The position numbers were made by a program, and so were the translations under genes. From positions 1 through 17,895 of the forward strand of contig JABCZZ010000024.1 in the NCBI GenBank assembly GCA_013289445.1: a stretch of DNA of 17,895 bases, in the 5' to 3' direction. Shown here piece after piece: positions 1-7,156 of the stretch. This DNA is from Alphaproteobacteria bacterium (GTDB lineage Bacteria > Pseudomonadota > Alphaproteobacteria > Rickettsiales > JABCZZ01). Positions within the stretch are counted from its first letter, which is position 1; each line of letters starts with the position of its first letter. The notes below the pieces were generated by a model. It did no database searches, had not been told where the DNA came from, and saw only the letters and a list, made by a program, of their open reading frames with translations.

Positions 1-31
1 TTGTTAACGAAAATAAACGGGGAGTATCCCA

Positions 32-364
32 TTGAGCAAGCTCTCACCTTCCGAGCAAGTTATCGCTGAGAAGACCGTATGCATCCTGCTGGTGCGCGGT
101 GAAAACCCTGACGGAAAGCCCATCTTTGCCTATGTGGCCGTCCGCGCCGACAAGCTGGAATCCTTCATGGAAGCCCAGAAAAGCGGTATGTTCTATCCTG
201 AAGATTTTGGCGTCATCGTCGAAGCGGGCGAAGGAGAACCTTCTGCAGAAATACGCAAGAAGATGGAAACGGAATATGGTTTTAACCACCAGATGATGGT
301 GGATATTCCCGATGCCAGCAAGGCGCATGAAATCACCACGAACCTGACCCCGCCGGAAGAATAG
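32..364 (+). CDS. Conserved hypothetical protein, 110 aa
   Basis: I do not recognise a named family. The start is TTG, chosen because a good Shine-Dalgarno (GGGGAG, 19-24) lies 7 bases upstream and the protein begins sensibly with MSKLSPSEQ. The product is small, acidic and soluble-looking, with no signal peptide or membrane segment. It has a beta-strand-like stretch (VCILLVRG), then FAYVAVRADKLESFMEAQ, then a YPEDFGVIVEAGEGEP segment and a short helical C-terminus. Its composition and clean codon use look like a real cytoplasmic housekeeping-type gene. It stands alone on the forward strand ahead of a 117-base gap. A weak GCTG/CAGC hairpin with a T-run follows at 368-387, but it is too short to call a terminator. 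Function unknown. Confidence 0.72.
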   Translation: MSKLSPSEQVIAEKTVCILLVRGENPDGKPIFAYVAVRADKLESFMEAQKSGMFYPEDFGVIVEAGEGEPSAEIRKKMETEYGFNHQMMVDIPDASKAHEITTNLTPPEE

Positions 365-442
365 AGCGCTGCAACAGCCCTATTTTTACGCCTTCTTAAC
401 GGGTTCCGTAATATAATCTTCACATACAGCTATATGCCAATC

Positions 443-461
443 CGCTAGAATAGGCGGAGGT
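443..461 (+). promoter_or_regulatory. Possible SD-covering hairpin upstream of the 222-aa gene
   Basis: TCCGCT (about 443-448) can pair with the GGCGGA just before and within the purine-rich GGAGGT (456-461). This gives a six-pair stem with one G-T pair and a six-base loop. The GGAGGT is the only strong ribosome-binding sequence near the next gene, but it sits about 20 bases from its TTG codon. Either the true start differs, or folding adjusts the spacing or limits translation. Seen in sequence only. Confidence 0.25.
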
Positions 462-481
462 ATAAATAGCTTTACACGCTT

Positions 482-1150
482 TTGAAGAAACCCATGGCGA
501 ATGTCGTAAGTAACAGGAAAAAAGACGCTGCATCAGTGTTTGCCGCGGGGCTGACGGGTATGGCGGTGGCGCCGGGCGTCGTCTATACGGCCGAGAAACT
601 TTTACCATCGCAGATGAAGGGCCTTAAGAATTTCCTTGCCCGCAACGTGATCGAACCGCATCTGGAATTTTTTGGCCGTTTATCTAAAGGTCTCGATGAA
701 GCGCATGAACGCTATGATGACCGGCAGGAGAAACTGCAACTCGCGCGTGGTGAAAAAGTGCAACCCCGACCGCCGGAAAGCAGGCAGCAGCGGGCATACA
801 ACATTGCTGATAGTATTACGCGCACCGGACTGGCGCTGGGCAGTGATTTTGTCATCACGGCGGCGATGCAAGCACTATGTAACCGTGTTTTCAAACTCAA
901 TGTACATCCGACGAAGACGGCTTTCTGGGAATCAACATTGCAGCTGGGCGGCATTGCCCTGATGCCTACTTTATTCGCAGTGCCTTCGGAAAACATCCAT
1001 CACGGATTGTCGAAAATGCTCAATAAGGTATTAGGCATGAGCAAGAAATCCGCCGATGATATCGCGCTGCCCTTTACCTATGTGACCTTGCCAGGACTGG
1101 CCGCCACTGGGCTTATGATGGCATATGCCCCGCATAGCAACGGGCGTTGA
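482..1150 (+). CDS. Uncharacterised multi-segment membrane protein, 222 aa
   Basis: No family recognised. The frame is closed just upstream (TAG at 467-469), so the start is TTG 482 or, four codons later, ATG 494, which has GAAGAAA close in front of it. Four hydrophobic, Gly/Ala-rich segments lie near residues 17-35, 115-132, 150-168 and 198-215. Between the first two is a long charged, probably helical stretch (EAHERYDDRQEKLQLARGEK) ending in a proline patch, so a membrane-associated protein with a cytoplasmic loop is likely. Its style (small-residue hydrophobic segments alternating with charged helices, N-terminal basic cluster) resembles the four large unknown proteins at 3067-8317, but I could not make a convincing alignment. 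It ends 4 bases from the convergent reverse operon. Confidence 0.72.
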   Translation: MKKPMANVVSNRKKDAASVFAAGLTGMAVAPGVVYTAEKLLPSQMKGLKNFLARNVIEPHLEFFGRLSKGLDEAHERYDDRQEKLQLARGEKVQPRPPESRQQRAYNIADSITRTGLALGSDFVITAAMQALCNRVFKLNVHPTKTAFWESTLQLGGIALMPTLFAVPSENIHHGLSKMLNKVLGMSKKSADDIALPFTYVTLPGLAATGLMMAYAPHSNGR

Positions 1151-1154
1151 AAAC

Positions 1155-1568
1155 CTAGTTGTGCATATCGAGAGCGGATCCTTTGTAGGCATTCTCCAGC
1201 AGCCCGTCTTTACCCAGCACGAGAACGGTCGGACGTTTGTCACCGATGAGGTAGTAGATAAAATACACACGCCCCGAAGGTGGATCGGGGATGGTTTTCT
1301 GGGGTTCGCCGAGGGCAAGCTTCACCATGTCGCCGCTGCAGCCTATGAACACAGTGCCGTTGATGAGCACCTGCTTTTGTTCATAAGGGATCGTAAGTTG
1401 ATTGATGGCTGACAAACGTTGGTGTTCGATTTTTGCGGTAGGCGAGATATCGAGCACATCGACCGTGACGATAATATTCTTCAAGAGTTCAGGCTGGTAA
1501 TTCTGCAAATAGAAAAGTACCAGATAAACAATGATGCTCAACAATATGTAAGGCAACGCACGCAGCAT
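1155..1568 (-). CDS. Membrane-anchored protein with BamE/SmpA-like C-terminal segment, 137 aa
   Basis: Last gene of a reverse three-gene operon. ATG at 1568 has AGAAGG about 8 bases upstream. Residues 4-22 form a single hydrophobic helix without a lipobox or clear cleavage site, so the protein is probably anchored in the inner membrane with the rest in the periplasm. Residues 76-89 (GCSGDMVKLALGEP) and the following beta-rich VYFIYYLIGDKRPTVLVLGKDGLLE resemble the helix-turn 'GxxxxxVxxxLGxP' plus strands of SmpA/BamE-type folds. The match is only partial, so this is a structural suggestion and not a functional call. A 74-base gap separates it from the upstream gene. Confidence 0.75.
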   Translation of the reverse strand: MLRALPYILLSIIVYLVLFYLQNYQPELLKNIIVTVDVLDISPTAKIEHQRLSAINQLTIPYEQKQVLINGTVFIGCSGDMVKLALGEPQKTIPDPPSGRVYFIYYLIGDKRPTVLVLGKDGLLENAYKGSALDMHN

Positions 1569-1642
1569 ACCCTGAACCTTCTTTCTTAGGCTCCTTTATG
1601 CTAGTCCTATATCCCTAATTTTTGGTAAATCGTCCCAGAGGG

Positions 1643-2401
1643 TTAGCGCTTCGAATCTGCCTTTGATCCGGCGCTTTGCGGCGCTTTTGGCCCGTCCTTG
1701 CCTGCAAGGAGCGTACGCAACTGTTGCATATTTACATCGTAACTGGATTTGGACGCTGCGAGATATACCTTGTCGCAAGGAATGTCGTAATACATCTCTT
1801 TATACGAACCGCTCGCCGCGGTGAGTATATTGTCTTTGATGGTATCGTCCGCATGGACTCGTGTCAGTTCTTTGGCTAATCCGCTGCGGATCAACTCAAA
1901 ATCTCCGGCACTCGTCTTGCCGCATTTCTGCAGGTAGTAATATGTCACCAGCCATGCTTCATAGCGTTGTTTGAGCAAATCGATATAGACTTGTTCCTTG
2001 CTGTCAATCTCATTAAATTCAGGAATGTCGGAAAAGGGTAGCGGCGAAGAAATTCCGGCAATCGCAGCTTGTTTACGCGATTCTTTAGGCACCACCGGCA
2101 AAGAGACAGGTATGCTGGCGGTGGTTGAAAATATTTCCGGCGGAATCTGCAAGTACGCATGGCGCAAATCATTGGCCCCCAGCACGGTGACGAGTAACGC
2201 CACCGCCATCCACAGCTGAAGCTGCCGGCGGTACAATATGGCAAGCAGATGATGTTTATCCTGATGCGCATCCCCCAGCAACCGGCGGAAGTGATCGTGT
2301 TCACGCCACATGCCGAACATAATGATTCCCAGAAGAATCAGTGCAAACAACCAGACAAAGGCTGTCCAGAACAGTTCAGTCGACAAAATAGCATGTATCA
2401 T
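1643..2401 (-). CDS. Inner-membrane protein with periplasmic helical domain, 252 aa
   Basis: The start is placed at ATG 2401 because it forms a 4-base ATGA overlap with the stop of the upstream gene, a typical translational-coupling arrangement. A TTG nine codons further upstream (2428) is also open. Two hydrophobic helices (about residues 6-31 and 63-78 of the ATG form) are separated by a short charged loop rich in His, Asp and Arg (REHDHFRRLLGDAHQDKHH). After a Pro/Ser-rich linker comes a roughly 115-residue, mostly helical C-terminal domain. It contains two cysteines (in LQKCGK and IPCDKV) that could form a disulfide if the domain is periplasmic. The tail is Lys/Ser-rich. No family recognised. 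Middle gene of the reverse envelope operon. Confidence 0.75.
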   Translation of the reverse strand: MIHAILSTELFWTAFVWLFALILLGIIMFGMWREHDHFRRLLGDAHQDKHHLLAILYRRQLQLWMAVALLVTVLGANDLRHAYLQIPPEIFSTTASIPVSLPVVPKESRKQAAIAGISSPLPFSDIPEFNEIDSKEQVYIDLLKQRYEAWLVTYYYLQKCGKTSAGDFELIRSGLAKELTRVHADDTIKDNILTAASGSYKEMYYDIPCDKVYLAASKSSYDVNMQQLRTLLAGKDGPKAPQSAGSKADSKR

Positions 2402-2868
2402 GGCTGCGCTGGTGTGTTGGCGGAGCAATCGATTTGAAGTGTTTCACCCGCATGCGCGGAAATGTTGTGTATTACATCATAAGAAAAGCAGCGGTAATTT
2501 ACCGAGATATCCTTGTCGCACTCAGGTGCCGGATCGAAACCCACGCCTGCGGCAGTGACATTGAATTGGCAGGTATATCTTGTGTCACAGAGTGCCGTAA
2601 CCTGTGTAAGCGCATTATTCTCTTGCGCAGTGACCGGCTGCGTCTGACTGCTCAGCGCGTCTGTGGAATTGGGCGGATTGCTGGGGGTACAGTTTAGTCC
2701 GTAGCTTGCCGAACTAATATGTATGCTGTGCATCGGGTCATGGGAGACCTCGCCTGCGCCTGCGCTCCATACCGACAATTGGCCGAATAGCACGGCGAGA
2801 AGCAGCATAACGGCCACCATCAGGCCGACAATGACGGCTAAGACGCGCGGGTGAATGGATTCAGCCAT
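2398..2868 (-). CDS. Membrane-anchored SUEL/galactose-lectin-like domain protein, 156 aa
   Basis: First gene of the reverse operon, starting at ATG 2868. Residues 9-33 are one strong hydrophobic helix, and the rest should lie outside the cytoplasm. Residues 48-128 carry a layout typical of SUEL (rhamnose/galactose-binding lectin) modules: an SASYG-x-x-C opening, a C-x5-C pair (94, 100), an FDPAPECDKD segment and a closing NYRC (127). The total is six cysteines (60, 94, 100, 117, 127, 148), suggesting three disulfides. Pfam Gal_Lectin proteins bind sugars in animals, and similar modules occur in secreted bacterial proteins. Sugar binding here is inferred. A roughly 30-residue Ser/Pro/Gln insertion separates the first cysteine from the core, which is unusual for so small a module. 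No strong Shine-Dalgarno was seen. Confidence 0.75.
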   Translation of the reverse strand: MAESIHPRVLAVIVGLMVAVMLLLAVLFGQLSVWSAGAGEVSHDPMHSIHISSASYGLNCTPSNPPNSTDALSSQTQPVTAQENNALTQVTALCDTRYTCQFNVTAAGVGFDPAPECDKDISVNYRCFSYDVIHNISAHAGETLQIDCSANTPAQP

Positions 2869-3066
2869 AACATACTGTACTTTATTGGTATTTATATAGG
2901 TCTCTAAGGTAAGACGGTTCCGGCTTTTTGTAAAGCCATTGTTTTTGAATATGAAACTGCGGACATGAATTTATTGTTAATCACCGTCCAGAAGCCAAAA
3001 AAGGGGTAAAAGTTCATAATATTGTAACAATTGAATGATAGGGTGAAAGGTGAAGAATTGTGAACC
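2869..3066. promoter_or_regulatory. Divergent intergenic control region
   Basis: This 198-base AT-rich gap separates the reverse envelope operon from the forward four-gene block, so it should hold both promoters. On the forward side, TTCATA, a 17-base spacer and TGATAG (about 3014-3042) resemble weak -35/-10 boxes ahead of the AAGGTGAAG ribosome-binding site. The same stretch contains an odd palindrome, ATTGT-A-ACAAT (3021-3031), placed inside the putative spacer where a repressor could bind. On the reverse side a TATATAAAT-like -10 lies near 2890-2899. Promoter calls are by eye only. Confidence 0.35.
2922..2937. repeat. Short inverted repeat GGCTTT-N4-AAAGCC
   Basis: A perfect 6-bp inverted repeat with a TTGT loop lies between the divergent operons, upstream of the reverse envelope operon. 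It is not followed by a clean T-run on the side where a transcript would need one. An operator or leader hairpin is therefore as likely as a terminator. Confidence 0.3.
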
Positions 3067-4839
3067 TTGAACCAAAGCAAGACCATGGACCACGAAGACG
3101 ATGACGATGTTGCTTCCTCAACGGATCTTGGCAGTGCGCTGGGCAAGAAAGTTAATGTAGGCACGAATGAATATCGTGGCACCGTCACCATTCTCGGCAA
3201 GGAAATCTATGTCGGGCAGGAAGCGGCCAAATGGGCAAAGGGCGGCATTGCTCAGGCGCAGACCTGGTTAACCCGCTATGGCGCTGCGTGGATTCGCGAT
3301 AAAACGACGGCAGTAGCTACAGCGTTTAAAGCCACCGATCATCGCGCCGCGAAAATCGGTAATGCTGCGGAAATGATCTGGCGTTACGGCCTGCCGGCGG
3401 CAGACGTGGCGCTCGGCGTCAAAACAGCGATGCGCGACGGCTACAAACGTATGAGCGCGCTCAAGGACGAAGCGGCCGTGATACTTGCAGCCAACAACGA
3501 CATGAAGGTTGGCGTAGGCGGTGTGCTCTCGACAAACTTTAGAGCGCTTGCCAATGAGCGCGCATTGATTTTCAAGGAAGGCAAAAAGACCGTGCTTTCA
3601 AGCCTCACCTCGGTCATCCAGAATCTGCCCGGCATTCTTATCAACGTCTGGCAGCAGAAAGTGGAAATGATTCAAGACCCCAACCGGGTATTTGCCACCT
3701 TGCCTCCCGGTGCTTCGGCGGCTGAGCACGCGCGTGCCGAGCAGAAATTCAAGGAATTGTCCGCCCTCAAGACGGCCCCTGCGAGTGATGCCGCAGGAGG
3801 GGATCCCGTGTCAGGTGCGGTGGGCCGGATTTTCAAACCCAAGTCACTGGCGGATTACCAGAAGAACCTCGAATTTTCAAAATTCGCACCGTTTGTCGGC
3901 GGTTTGCTGGGCGGCGCTCTCAGCGGAAATATCCAGAAAGATGTTGGCACCACGGTAAACGCCTGGCGTCTCATCAAGCGGCTCGAAGTCACCATGAAGG
4001 AAGAGGAGCCCACCTCTGGCGGCGAGATTGAACAAAGTGTGCGCGAGATCTTCCAGCAGCACGCCAAAGATTGCGGCGTGAAACAGAAACTCGCCGGCAA
4101 CAAATTCACGCATATTGTCGAAGAAGTCTCTGAGGCCTTGGTCAATGAAGGCCTGCACCCGCAGGCACTTGTTGAATTGCTCGACGATCATAAAGTTATC
4201 ACGCTGGCTGCCGGCAAGGACGTCACCTACGGCAAGCCCATCGCAGTGAAAGAGGAAATTGCCAAGCTCATCAATAAATACACGGCCAAAGTCAGCCAGA
4301 AGGAATTTTACAAGGATGTTCCTTTTACCAAGGAAGATGCCGTCAAAGCTTTCAACGAAATAACCGATGAAGAGCGTCCGTTCTACACCATGCTGTTCCC
4401 GCCCGGCATACTCGAAGCTGCAGGTGCAATTAAAGCCAAAGTGGCCGAATGCCGTAAACAGGGCAGGGAGGCATTTACCGATGAACTGACCGGGATGATG
4501 CGCGAAATAATCAAAGCAGGCCGCGACGAGCTTGAAAAGCAGGGCGTGAAAAAAGAACTCATCGATGAACTCGAAGCGATCGAAGACGACTTCAACAATG
4601 CTATGCGCAGGGGACGTGCCGGCGAATATGTATCGCAGAATTTGGAAGATACTTCGGCGCTCGTGCGTAACATGGCACTCAGTGCCAAGGATAAAAGTGG
4701 TTTCTGGGCCGAGTACCTGCAGAAGCGCGCTGTTGCCAAGGATACCGAGATGCCGACCTCGCGCCGTGAAGTGACGCCGCGTTCGCTTAAGGAACAGGCA
4801 GAGCGTGACCCCGATGCAGGAGTAGGTATCAATAATTAA
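3067..4839 (+). CDS. Large uncharacterised protein, first gene of the four-gene block, 590 aa
   Basis: No family recognised. The start is TTG 3067, with AAGGTGAAG about 12 bases upstream; ATG 3085, six codons in, is the alternative. The N-terminus has a very acidic patch (residues 8-15, DHEDDDDV). Residues 45-200 are amphipathic and Ala/Trp-rich, and residues 273-288 are a Gly-rich hydrophobic stretch (FAPFVGGLLGGALSG) that is weak as a membrane helix. A helical domain at 320-410 contains EALVNEGLHPQALVELL, loosely like the 'G-L-x-P-e' motif of the next two proteins. Residues 450-520 are highly charged and could form coiled coil. No signal peptide. It looks like a scaffold or peripheral membrane protein, but function is unknown. 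The next gene starts 22 bases downstream. Confidence 0.82.
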   Translation: MNQSKTMDHEDDDDVASSTDLGSALGKKVNVGTNEYRGTVTILGKEIYVGQEAAKWAKGGIAQAQTWLTRYGAAWIRDKTTAVATAFKATDHRAAKIGNAAEMIWRYGLPAADVALGVKTAMRDGYKRMSALKDEAAVILAANNDMKVGVGGVLSTNFRALANERALIFKEGKKTVLSSLTSVIQNLPGILINVWQQKVEMIQDPNRVFATLPPGASAAEHARAEQKFKELSALKTAPASDAAGGDPVSGAVGRIFKPKSLADYQKNLEFSKFAPFVGGLLGGALSGNIQKDVGTTVNAWRLIKRLEVTMKEEEPTSGGEIEQSVREIFQQHAKDCGVKQKLAGNKFTHIVEEVSEALVNEGLHPQALVELLDDHKVITLAAGKDVTYGKPIAVKEEIAKLINKYTAKVSQKEFYKDVPFTKEDAVKAFNEITDEERPFYTMLFPPGILEAAGAIKAKVAECRKQGREAFTDELTGMMREIIKAGRDELEKQGVKKELIDELEAIEDDFNNAMRRGRAGEYVSQNLEDTSALVRNMALSAKDKSGFWAEYLQKRAVAKDTEMPTSRREVTPRSLKEQAERDPDAGVGINN

Positions 4840-4861
4840 ATAACGTTACGGAACAATTGCC

Positions 4862-5851
4862 ATGCCTACAGGCCAAACCACAGGCTATATCAACAAAGGG
4901 TCCGAAGAAAAGAACGGCGTCTTCGGCAGCGGTGGACCCAATTTTTCCGTTACCTCGATATTCACCCAATACAGTATGGCCAAATTCGCCGGCTATATTT
5001 TTCAGGCCATCTATTCGCCGGGCACCAAATGGGTGGAAAACCATGTGCTGGGCAATCGAGGCGCGCTGATTGCGAGCCCTAAGGCCAAGCAGTATTTCAA
5101 TCTCTTCGAAGCGGCGGTTTTTGCGTTGATTTCGACCACCAGCTTTTTCATGGAGAAAGCTAATTTCAAAAATAATATTTACGACGCCATGGCTGCCGAG
5201 AGAGGGCTCAATCCTGAAAATATTTCTGTTTTCAGTATGTACAAAAGTGACAATCCCTTCATCAAATCGTTGCGTGACCGCTTCACCCTGCAGAATGCAA
5301 CGCGTATTCCGGGTTCGCTGCTGTTTGCCAAGAACCTGACGGCGGGTGTCGTAGCGCTCTCTGCCAACTTCACGTTGGAACGTTCGGTATTCGTGGAAAA
5401 CAACGCCTATGATATCCTGCGCAACATGCTTTACGAAGTGCAGAAACTTAAAACCACGGGTACGTCGGATACCGAACGTGTGCGTGTGGGTCTTGAACGT
5501 GCAGTGCAACGCACGCTTAGCGACAACCATCGCCTCACGCTCAGCGAAGGACAGCTTCTGGCGGCCAAACCAGTATTCGATCGTCTGACACAAAATATCA
5601 TGTCCGGGCAATTTCACATGGCAGAAAGCATCTATATTCTGGGCGAACTGGCCAATCACCCGGAACATACCGAACGGCTGCTGTCAGAACTCGATAAAAT
5701 CGAGCAATTCGGCATTAAGGGCTTTGCCCGCCAGAAAGCAACCCTTACCGCAAGAAAAACCGGGATAAATGAGGTACTTGAACAGGGAAAACGGTCCTTT
5801 TCCGAGCGCAACCTGCGACCGGAAGGTAATTTACAGCCGGGAATGGCATAA
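4862..5851 (+). CDS. Uncharacterised membrane-associated protein, paralogue of the next gene, 329 aa
   Basis: ATG 4862, with a weak ACGGAA about 8 bases upstream. No named family. After a Gly-rich N-terminal tail, residues 34-56 are aromatic and amphipathic, and residues 81-96 (FEAAVFALISTTSFF) form one hydrophobic segment. Directly after it comes the motif GLNPENISVF...YKSDNPFIKSLR (115-138). The 401-aa neighbour has the same order: hydrophobic segment, then KPEEVGIRDF...FKSDNAIVHRTL. Further matched blocks are GSLLFAKNL against SASFFARFV, and a C-terminal helical block around QLLAAKPVF...YILGELANHPEHTERLL against QILFGRMAEL...YLLGHDLIQPQNMEQSL. I therefore infer an ancient tandem duplication. 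The protein ends in PGMA, close to the PGVA end of its neighbour. Confidence 0.82.
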   Translation: MPTGQTTGYINKGSEEKNGVFGSGGPNFSVTSIFTQYSMAKFAGYIFQAIYSPGTKWVENHVLGNRGALIASPKAKQYFNLFEAAVFALISTTSFFMEKANFKNNIYDAMAAERGLNPENISVFSMYKSDNPFIKSLRDRFTLQNATRIPGSLLFAKNLTAGVVALSANFTLERSVFVENNAYDILRNMLYEVQKLKTTGTSDTERVRVGLERAVQRTLSDNHRLTLSEGQLLAAKPVFDRLTQNIMSGQFHMAESIYILGELANHPEHTERLLSELDKIEQFGIKGFARQKATLTARKTGINEVLEQGKRSFSERNLRPEGNLQPGMA

Positions 5852-5947
5852 GACGATGGTTTGTAATCAAATCTTCATAAAGTTTTGCTGTAATAAGGTG
5901 TCTGCCAGGGGCACAATGGAACTAAGGCAGCGTAAGAGCAAATAAAC
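5852..5947 (+). promoter_or_regulatory. 96-base gap with possible internal promoter
   Basis: This is the largest gap inside the four-gene block. It is AT-rich and carries TTCATAAAGTTTTGCTGTAA (about 5873-5892). Another copy-like stretch, CATAAAAACTTTTGCGTTTT, occurs in the gap upstream of the small ORF near 8435. No terminator hairpin is visible, so read-through from the upstream genes is likely, with an extra promoter possible. The similarity between the two gaps is short and may be chance. Confidence 0.25.
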
Positions 5948-7153
5948 ATGGCTGAAGCGACTGATATTGAGCAAAGAAAGAACAGTGCAGCAACGGTGAA
6001 CACGCGTTCTGCTGACGCGGATGCTGTGCCTGTATCAGACAAATTTAATCACACCAAAGTTACCGGACGTTTTAATCAGTATACGTCGGGTTATTGGGCG
6101 CTCGCACTTCCTGCACTCTCCGCGCGTTATGTAGGACGTTACGCACTCGGTCTATGGAACGGGGCCAAAGAAACCGCCAAGGAAAATGAATTTACTAAAA
6201 AAGCCTATGCCGGATTGGTAGGCAGCTGGATGGGCTTCATCATGCTGCTCTATGCCAAGCGCACCTGGGTGGATATGAAGGCCATGTTCTCTGAAACACT
6301 TGCCTATGAGTTTAATAAAAAACCCGAAGAAGTCGGCATCCGTGATTTCTTCAAAAGTGACAATGCGATTGTTCATCGCACGCTGTGGAATTATATCAAA
6401 CGCAACGCCATGCGCGGCGGCGTGAGCGCAAGCTTTTTTGCCCGCTTTGTGCCCTGGAAGCGGGCTCAGAATCCCAATGCCGACTCGGTGGATCTGGGTG
6501 TGGGCGCGGCAGGTACCTATCTCGTCAGCGACGTAATTGCACGTAAGGAAACGTTCTTTGAACGGCTGCAGTCATTTGTCGATCAGAAGATCAATCACAC
6601 GGATCGCATAGGGGAAGTCATTACCGCGGCGGATCTGGTAAGCCTTTATTCGATTCATGCACGCGATAATGATCCCAAGAATGTCCGCACGGTGCGTATG
6701 GATTCACCCGCCTGGCGCAACGATCAGATTTTGTTTGGCCGCATGGCGGAACTTATGAACCAGACCTATGGCAACCAGTCGGCGACCGAGACTGCCAAAT
6801 TCACTATTCCCAAGCTGCTCTATCTGCTGGGCCACGATCTTATCCAGCCGCAGAACATGGAGCAGAGCCTGACCTATATTGAGATTGCCAATCGCTATGG
6901 CATGGACGCGGTCAAACAGGTGGCCAAGGCGAGCAAGGGCGGCATTGAATTGCAGTCTGCTGCGGCACAATATCCGGTCACCTTGACGCTGCCGCGCCAG
7001 GTTGCCCAGGAAACGGTTGCGCCGCCTGAAACCAAATTTACCGATCAACTGGGTGAACGCCGTAATATGATTAAGCCCGCTGCCCCCACGGGTAATTTTG
7101 CCGATAAAGCCCAGAAAAATGCGGACAACGTTGTTGTCCCGGGAGTGGCATAA
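5948..7153 (+). CDS. Uncharacterised membrane-associated protein, paralogue of the previous gene, 401 aa
   Basis: ATG 5948, with a weak AAGAG about 10 bases upstream. No named family. A polar N-terminal tail of about 35 residues precedes an aromatic amphipathic stretch (residues 45-70). A clear hydrophobic segment follows (88-103, AGLVGSWMGFIMLLYA), then the KPEEVGI...FKSDN motif (125-140) shared with the 329-aa protein. Residues 155-200 hold another small-residue hydrophobic patch. Residues 255-330 form a helical block also matched in the paralogue (YLLGHDLI...NMEQSL). The last 60 residues are Pro/Ala/Gln-rich and probably disordered, ending in PGVA. No enzymatic motif was found. Its stop lies 3 bases before the next start, so the two are almost certainly translated from one transcript. 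Confidence 0.82.
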   Translation: MAEATDIEQRKNSAATVNTRSADADAVPVSDKFNHTKVTGRFNQYTSGYWALALPALSARYVGRYALGLWNGAKETAKENEFTKKAYAGLVGSWMGFIMLLYAKRTWVDMKAMFSETLAYEFNKKPEEVGIRDFFKSDNAIVHRTLWNYIKRNAMRGGVSASFFARFVPWKRAQNPNADSVDLGVGAAGTYLVSDVIARKETFFERLQSFVDQKINHTDRIGEVITAADLVSLYSIHARDNDPKNVRTVRMDSPAWRNDQILFGRMAELMNQTYGNQSATETAKFTIPKLLYLLGHDLIQPQNMEQSLTYIEIANRYGMDAVKQVAKASKGGIELQSAAAQYPVTLTLPRQVAQETVAPPETKFTDQLGERRNMIKPAAPTGNFADKAQKNADNVVVPGVA

Positions 7154-7156
7154 CCC

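Noticed and set aside
368..387. GCTG-CAA-CAGC hairpin with T-run after the first gene
   Set aside because: Stem of only four pairs and a gap before the T-run; too weak for a terminator call.
4383..4832. 149-codon Ser-rich reverse ORF
   Set aside because: Ser-rich shadow of the charged helical C-terminus of the 590-aa protein.
4829..5668. 279-codon reverse ORF opposite the 329-aa gene
   Set aside because: His/Arg/Phe-rich composition typical of an antisense shadow; it overlaps a forward gene with a start signal, paralogue and sensible protein.
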